This document shows positions 60,236-64,000 of a stretch of 64,000 nt of DNA, one piece after another. The translations under genes and the position numbers were made by a program. Under the pieces are notes generated by a model. It had not been told where the DNA came from. It searched no databases and saw only the letters and a program-made list of their open reading frames with translations. This DNA comes from Piromyces finnis. Lineage: Eukaryota > Neocallimastigomycota > Neocallimastigomycetes > Neocallimastigales > Neocallimastigaceae. Where the stretch lies: positions 310,001 to 374,000 of the forward strand of contig MCFH01000048.1 in NCBI GenBank assembly GCA_002104945.1. Reading direction: 5' to 3'. Position 1 is the first letter of the stretch, and each line of letters starts with the position of its first letter.

Positions 60236-60290
60236 TAAAAAATAAAAATAGTAATTTATAAAAATATAATTAAATAGACTTTAATTTAAA
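60066..60290 (+). repeat. Dispersed direct repeat, copy 2
   Basis: Partner of 56983-57178, with TAA codons in the same positions and an additional 40-base segment near 60222-60262. Confidence 0.75.
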
Positions 60291-60500
60291 ATTTTCTTAA
60301 AAATTTAATTTTAATAAAACATTTTTCCTTCTTTTAATTCGTTCCTTAAAAAAAATTTTTTTACTCTGAATTGTTTAATTTAATGTTGATAATTGAAATA
60401 TTTTTTCTTATCAATTTTGAATTGAACAAATTATATTTCAACAATAGACAAGTCTTATTGATTTATCAACAGGGACATATTAAAAGTAATAGTAAGAACT

Positions 60501-60549
60501 TATGATCTAGGTTCCCTCACGCATTAAGTTCTTAGGAACCTAGATCATA
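60501..60549. repeat. 15-bp perfect inverted repeat
   Basis: TATGATCTAGGTTCC (60501-60515) and GGAACCTAGATCATA (60535-60549). A further pair AAGAACTTA (60494-60502) and TAAGTTCTT (60525-60533) overlaps it, so two alternative folds exist. It is less AT-rich than the surroundings. Confidence 0.85.
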
Positions 60550-60861
60550 TGAATAAAGCGACAGAAATATCTATTATCCGAAGGAAGACACTATATGATA
60601 TTTGATCAGTGATTTAAAAAATGTGATACTTTACATTTTAATTCTGAGGGGTCCTGAGAGGAATCCTCCATTTTTGCTGCCTTACGTATCTTTTCTAAAT
60701 CATCGCTTAAAACCTCCCAATAAGAAAAATCAATATTTGTTTTAAAACAACTTTTTTATAAATTTTTATTTATTTAATAATAATAATATAAATGATATAT
60801 TTGATACCTATATAATTAAGATAATAACATCTTTACAAAGAATTAAAATCAAATTTATATC

Positions 60862-60915
60862 CTTTGTTAAGATTATTAAATTGTTATTCTTAGCAATTTA
60901 ATAATCTTAACAAAG
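60862..60915. repeat. 22-bp perfect inverted repeat
   Basis: Arms 60862-60883 (CTTTGTTAAGATTATTAAAT...) and 60894-60915 with a ten-base loop TTATTCTTAG. No gene adjoins it. Confidence 0.9.
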
Positions 60916-60962
60916 TATAACATGTAATTTATTAATAATATAATATAAAAATTATAAAAGTG

Positions 60963-60998
60963 TATTTTATCTTAAACAAACATGTTTAAGATAAAATA
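60963..60998. repeat. 16-bp perfect inverted repeat
   Basis: TATTTTATCTTAAACA (60963-60978) and TGTTTAAGATAAAATA (60983-60998) with a four-base loop AACA. Confidence 0.9.
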
Positions 60999-61104
60999 TA
61001 CATATGATTAATCATTTAAACATTTGATTATAATTAATAATTATTAAAATTATTCAATTAATAATCATCTGAATTTGAAGATATAATAAGATTCTTTACT
61101 AATT

Positions 61105-61265
61105 TATTTTCAAGACATGGTATAACAGAATTATTATTTACAGATATAGATCAAAATTCATATCTGATAAAACAAAAGCTTTTTTAGATTTACATGATGT
61201 ATATATTCATTATATCAGTATATATCATCCAGCCTCAAATGGAAAAGTTGAAAGTGGGGCATTCT
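61105..61265 (+). pseudogene. Ty3-type integrase scrap
   Basis: Frames combine to NLFSRHGITELLFTD, then (shifted) SDKTKAFLDLHDVYIHYIS and IYHPASNGKVES: the second-Asp to Glu stretch of an integrase core. Closest in the window to the second-lineage Ty3 integrase (54600-54750), but diverged. Both ends cut. Confidence 0.65.
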
Positions 61266-61750
61266 AATAAAAGATGCATAGAAAAATATAATTATTTAAA
61301 TATTATATGAATAATATCTAATATCTAATCCTTTTATAATTTGTATAACAATTTTTATTGTTAATAATAATAATAATTAAATTATGTTAGTATAAGTTAT
61401 TATAACGTAAATGTTATACGTATATTAGAATAATTAGTTATATAAAAAGATATAAAAATAGTGATAAAGAAAAAGATATTTAGAAAAGGGAGAGCTTTTC
61501 AATTACAAATAATATTTGATATTTTAATTTTAAGTATTAATTTTATTTTATTTTATTTTATTTTATTTTAATTAATTAGTTTTAGTTGAGTTAGTTTTAG
61601 GTTAATACTATATACTTTAAGTGTTTATTATATTTAATTTATTATAAATATTAATTATAAAAGAAAAATATTCTATTGTTTATTTTTATTATTTTATAAG
61701 ATATATTTTATTATAAATAACAATTTTATTGATATATTATATATTCACAT
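61266..61750. other. Non-coding flank of copia D
   Basis: AT-rich. Contains a run of ATTTT repeats at 61540-61570 and most of the inverted-repeat partner of 57270-57403 (61621-61762). No gene. Confidence 0.6.
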
Positions 61751-61762
61751 TTAATATTTTAT
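61621..61762 (-). repeat. Inverted repeat shared with copia B leader, copy 2
   Basis: Reverse complement of 57270-57403 with a short insertion (ATTTTTCT). It overlaps the end of the copia D reading frame, which it truncates. Confidence 0.75.
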
Positions 61763-63835
61763 CATAGTTATTGTAAGTGTTATTAGAGTCAAGTTCATCA
61801 AGTTCATCAGGTTCGAAAAGAGGTTTTTCTTTTTCAATTTCAATGTTATCATAATTATTCCTCCGATTTCATTATAAGGAGTGAAATTTATAAAATCTGG
61901 AAAGGAAGGGGATGCGGAAGAGTTACCAGGAGTGTCTTCAAAGAACTCAACAGAACGTGAAATAACTATTTTATTATTAGTAAAATCAAAAATCCTAAAA
62001 GCGGAAGAATTATGATCATATCCGAGAAAAATACCTGGTAGGGTAAAGTTAGACAACTTGAAACGAAACTGTTTAGGAACATAAAAGAATACTTGACAAC
62101 CGAAAACTCTGAACCTATTAAAGTCCACATTATCATTAAAAAAAACTTCATAAGGAATTTTGTTGTTAATGCCACTATGGGAGATTCTGTTGTGAATAAA
62201 GTTGGCAGTGTCAATAGCATCTTCCCAAAAGACATGACTGAGCTGAGCGTCTTGTAACATTGCCTTAGCACTAGATATAAGTGTACCATGTAGTCTTTCA
62301 GCTCTTCCATTTTGTTGAGGATTATAAGGAACAGTAAACTCGTTTGTAATCCCGTTATCATTACAAAAGGTATCAAACATTGTGTTAGAAAATTCAGTAC
62401 CATTGTCTATGCGAATAAATTTAATATTAGTATTAAAAATATTTTTGGTTTTCTTATATCGTGTATGAAAGGAATAAAATATATCAGACTTGGATTTGAT
62501 GAAAAGGACCCAACTATATCTTGAAAAATCATCAACAATAGAAATAAAATATTTATTGACATATAATGAAGGATTGTTGACTACGACAGTATCCATATGA
62601 ATTAGTTCAAATGGTTCCTTAGATTTGTTTCCTGCGAAGTGAAAAGGTAAATTCTTGAGTCTAGCATTACTACATTTTTGCACTTTTCTTTGATTTTTAT
62701 TTTATCTAATCTATCCTTTAAATGGTCAATACGAAAATGACCTAAACGTCTATGCCATATATACATATGATCATCATCACTAATAGATATACTATTGCCA
62801 ACTATATTGTTATTATTATTAAAAACGACCTTTTTATCAGAGATCCATATGTTATACGTTTTTGAATCATTAACACAGGCGGAAATAATTTTGTTACCAT
62901 TTTTATTATAAATAATTGCAAAATTTTTATTTTCATTTCTAAGGAAAACGGTCTTATAGTATTGGTTTCATAAACAATTGATAAATATTAAATTTTTCTT
63001 ACAGCCAGGAACATATAGGACATCCTTAAATTTTGTCTTATTATCATAAATATACCCATAATAGTTGCCTTTATGAGTAGAATTGATAGATTTTCCATAT
63101 ACAAAATGTATACTCTTTTTATATCTTGTTATATCGTTTAAACATTTAAGATTTCCTGTCATATGGTAGGTAGTTCCTGAATCTAATATCCTTTGCATAA
63201 TGCTATTTTTTTCTTCTTTATTATTATTTATATTGGCACTTTTATCCTTTGACGAAGTAACATTAATATTATTTGATTCTATATCTACTGACGCGTTATA
63301 ATCTTCAAAGAATATTTCTTCATATTTATCTCGCGTTTTTCGTGTTTATTTTCTTCTTGGATATTAGTTTGTGCATAATTTACTTATTATAATATTTATT
63401 CTGTTTGGTAATTTTTGAATTTTTTCGATAGTGACATTCATTTGAATAATGTCTTCTTTTTCCACAGTTCCAACATTCTATATCAGATTTATTCATTCTT
63501 TCTTTTGGATTAATTTTATTATGATATTTTTTATTTTTAATATTTTTATTATATTTTGTTTCTAGACTTAAACTTGATGGTTCAACAGTGTCTGCCCTAT
63601 TTTTCTTGTCCTGGAGTCTTTTTAACCTTTGAACAGCTTTGATGACATAATCTTTTATTTCTTCCCAGGTTCCTACAACATTAAGTAAATTTATTTTGAT
63701 TACTAAATCTTCTGGTAAAGAGTTATATAAGTAATCAAATTTTTCATTAAAACTTATTTTTTCAGTAATTTCTTCTAACTCATCTAATTTTGTGAACATC
63801 GATATAGCTATTTCATCAGATTCGTGGTATCTCAT
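61751..63835 (-). pseudogene. Copia D gag, protease and integrase
   Basis: Gag 63835-63380 ends with a complete CX2CX4HX4C knuckle (CWNCGKRRHYSNEC). Protease (63198-62968) has LDSGTTYHMT and DVLYVPGCKKNLIF. The pre-integrase box IWHRRLGHF lies near 62750-62725. The integrase frame 62683-61751 (310 codons) is uninterrupted through all three catalytic regions: LIHMDTVV, RIDNGTEFSN and PQQNGRAERLHGTL. The tail is VFGCQVFFYVPKQF and GIFLGYDHNSS. After GNSSASPSFPDF it frameshifts and ends. Frame breaks between gag, protease and integrase and the lack of RT make it non-autonomous. Confidence 0.88.
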
Positions 63836-64000
63836 TTTGTTTAGTTCATTTTTTATTTTATATATTATTTCTTCTTTGTCTGGTTATTCTACATTTTCTA
63901 TTAACAGTAGTGTTGGTAAAATTAATATGTGACTTATATTTATTATTCAGACTATTTATTAATAATTCTCTGGCTCTTCTGTCCTTTTTTATCAACTCCT
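61751..64000 (-). mobile_element. Copia element D, gag to integrase, running off the right edge
   Basis: Minus-strand Ty1/copia element. Gag text enters from the edge (IKKDRRARELLINSLNNKYK), crosses a stop, and continues from ATG 63835 to the zinc knuckle. Protease and integrase follow; reverse transcriptase and RNase H are absent, replaced at about 61762 by the inverted repeat shared with copia B. Same lineage as copia A, better preserved. LTRs are not in the window. Confidence 0.88.

Larger units (their letters stand above)
59322..61104. other. Mixed non-coding region with repeats and hairpins
   Basis: 59520-59760 is less AT-rich (GAGTGTATAGAATTC; TTTGGGGGAAGGGATTG; GCCGTGAAGGTAAAGC) and unassigned, possibly a leader of a lost element. 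59875-60235 has a charged frame, listed separately. 60290-60450 repeats the 56800-56960 block. 60501-60998 holds three strong hairpins. Confidence 0.5.

Overview
The window looks like nuclear DNA of an early-diverging fungus, most likely an anaerobic gut fungus (Neocallimastigomycota). The evidence is an overwhelmingly A+T-rich sequence full of homopolymers and AAT microsatellites, a fungal-type G-alpha subunit, intron-containing spliceosomal and membrane-protein genes, a relic of a cysteine-patterned secreted-type protein, and dense Ty3 chromovirus and Ty1/copia retrotransposons. The phylum is an inference; 'AT-rich fungus' is the safe statement.

Layout. 1-16.2 kb is the gene-bearing part: the 5' part of a heterotrimeric G-protein alpha gene (minus strand, running off the left edge), an 8.2-kb intergenic desert with small repeats, a five-exon gene for an unrecognised 252-residue type I membrane protein (plus), and a complete five-exon gene for the DEAD-box splicing helicase Prp5/DDX46 (minus). 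16.2-19.7 kb holds only gene relics. From 19.7 kb to the right edge the window is a nested retrotransposon cluster.

Order of the cluster: truncated copia A (minus, 19.7-22.0); a Ty3 RT scrap (minus, 22.0-22.5); decayed chromovirus 1 (plus), split by almost intact chromovirus 2 (24,636-31,129, TSD TCGGC) and again by solo LTR X (31,450-32,239, TSD ACAGC); a copia fragment C' (plus, 35.3-36.6) interrupted by chromovirus 3 (36,614-44,936, TSD CATTG), whose two LTRs each carry a further insertion; copia C (minus, 44,940-48,674) with both LTRs, of which C' is a near-identical inverted partial copy; an LTR remnant; chromovirus 4 (minus, 49,859-53,384) inserted beside that LTR; a second Ty3 lineage (plus, 53.4-55.5); gag-like and N/Q-rich relics; copia B (plus, 57.4-59.3) with a second LTR X inside its LTR; a hairpin-rich stretch (60.5-61.0); and copia D (minus, 61.75 to the edge).

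Most interesting result. Chromoviruses 2 and 3 lack a tRNA-type primer binding site. In each, the 11 bases spanning the end of the 5' LTR are the exact reverse complement of an 11-base string lying exactly 40 bases downstream of the LTR TATA box. The two element families use different but compensating sequences, which is the signature of Tf1-like self-priming of reverse transcription. The same elements carry tRNA-like A/B-box units in U3, a conserved hairpin plus polypurine block before the 3' LTR, and (element 3) a run of perfect hairpins in the leader. Copia C appears instead to use the anticodon arm of tRNA-Lys(CUU) as a half-tRNA primer. No dedicated defence, biosynthetic or regulatory gene system was found.
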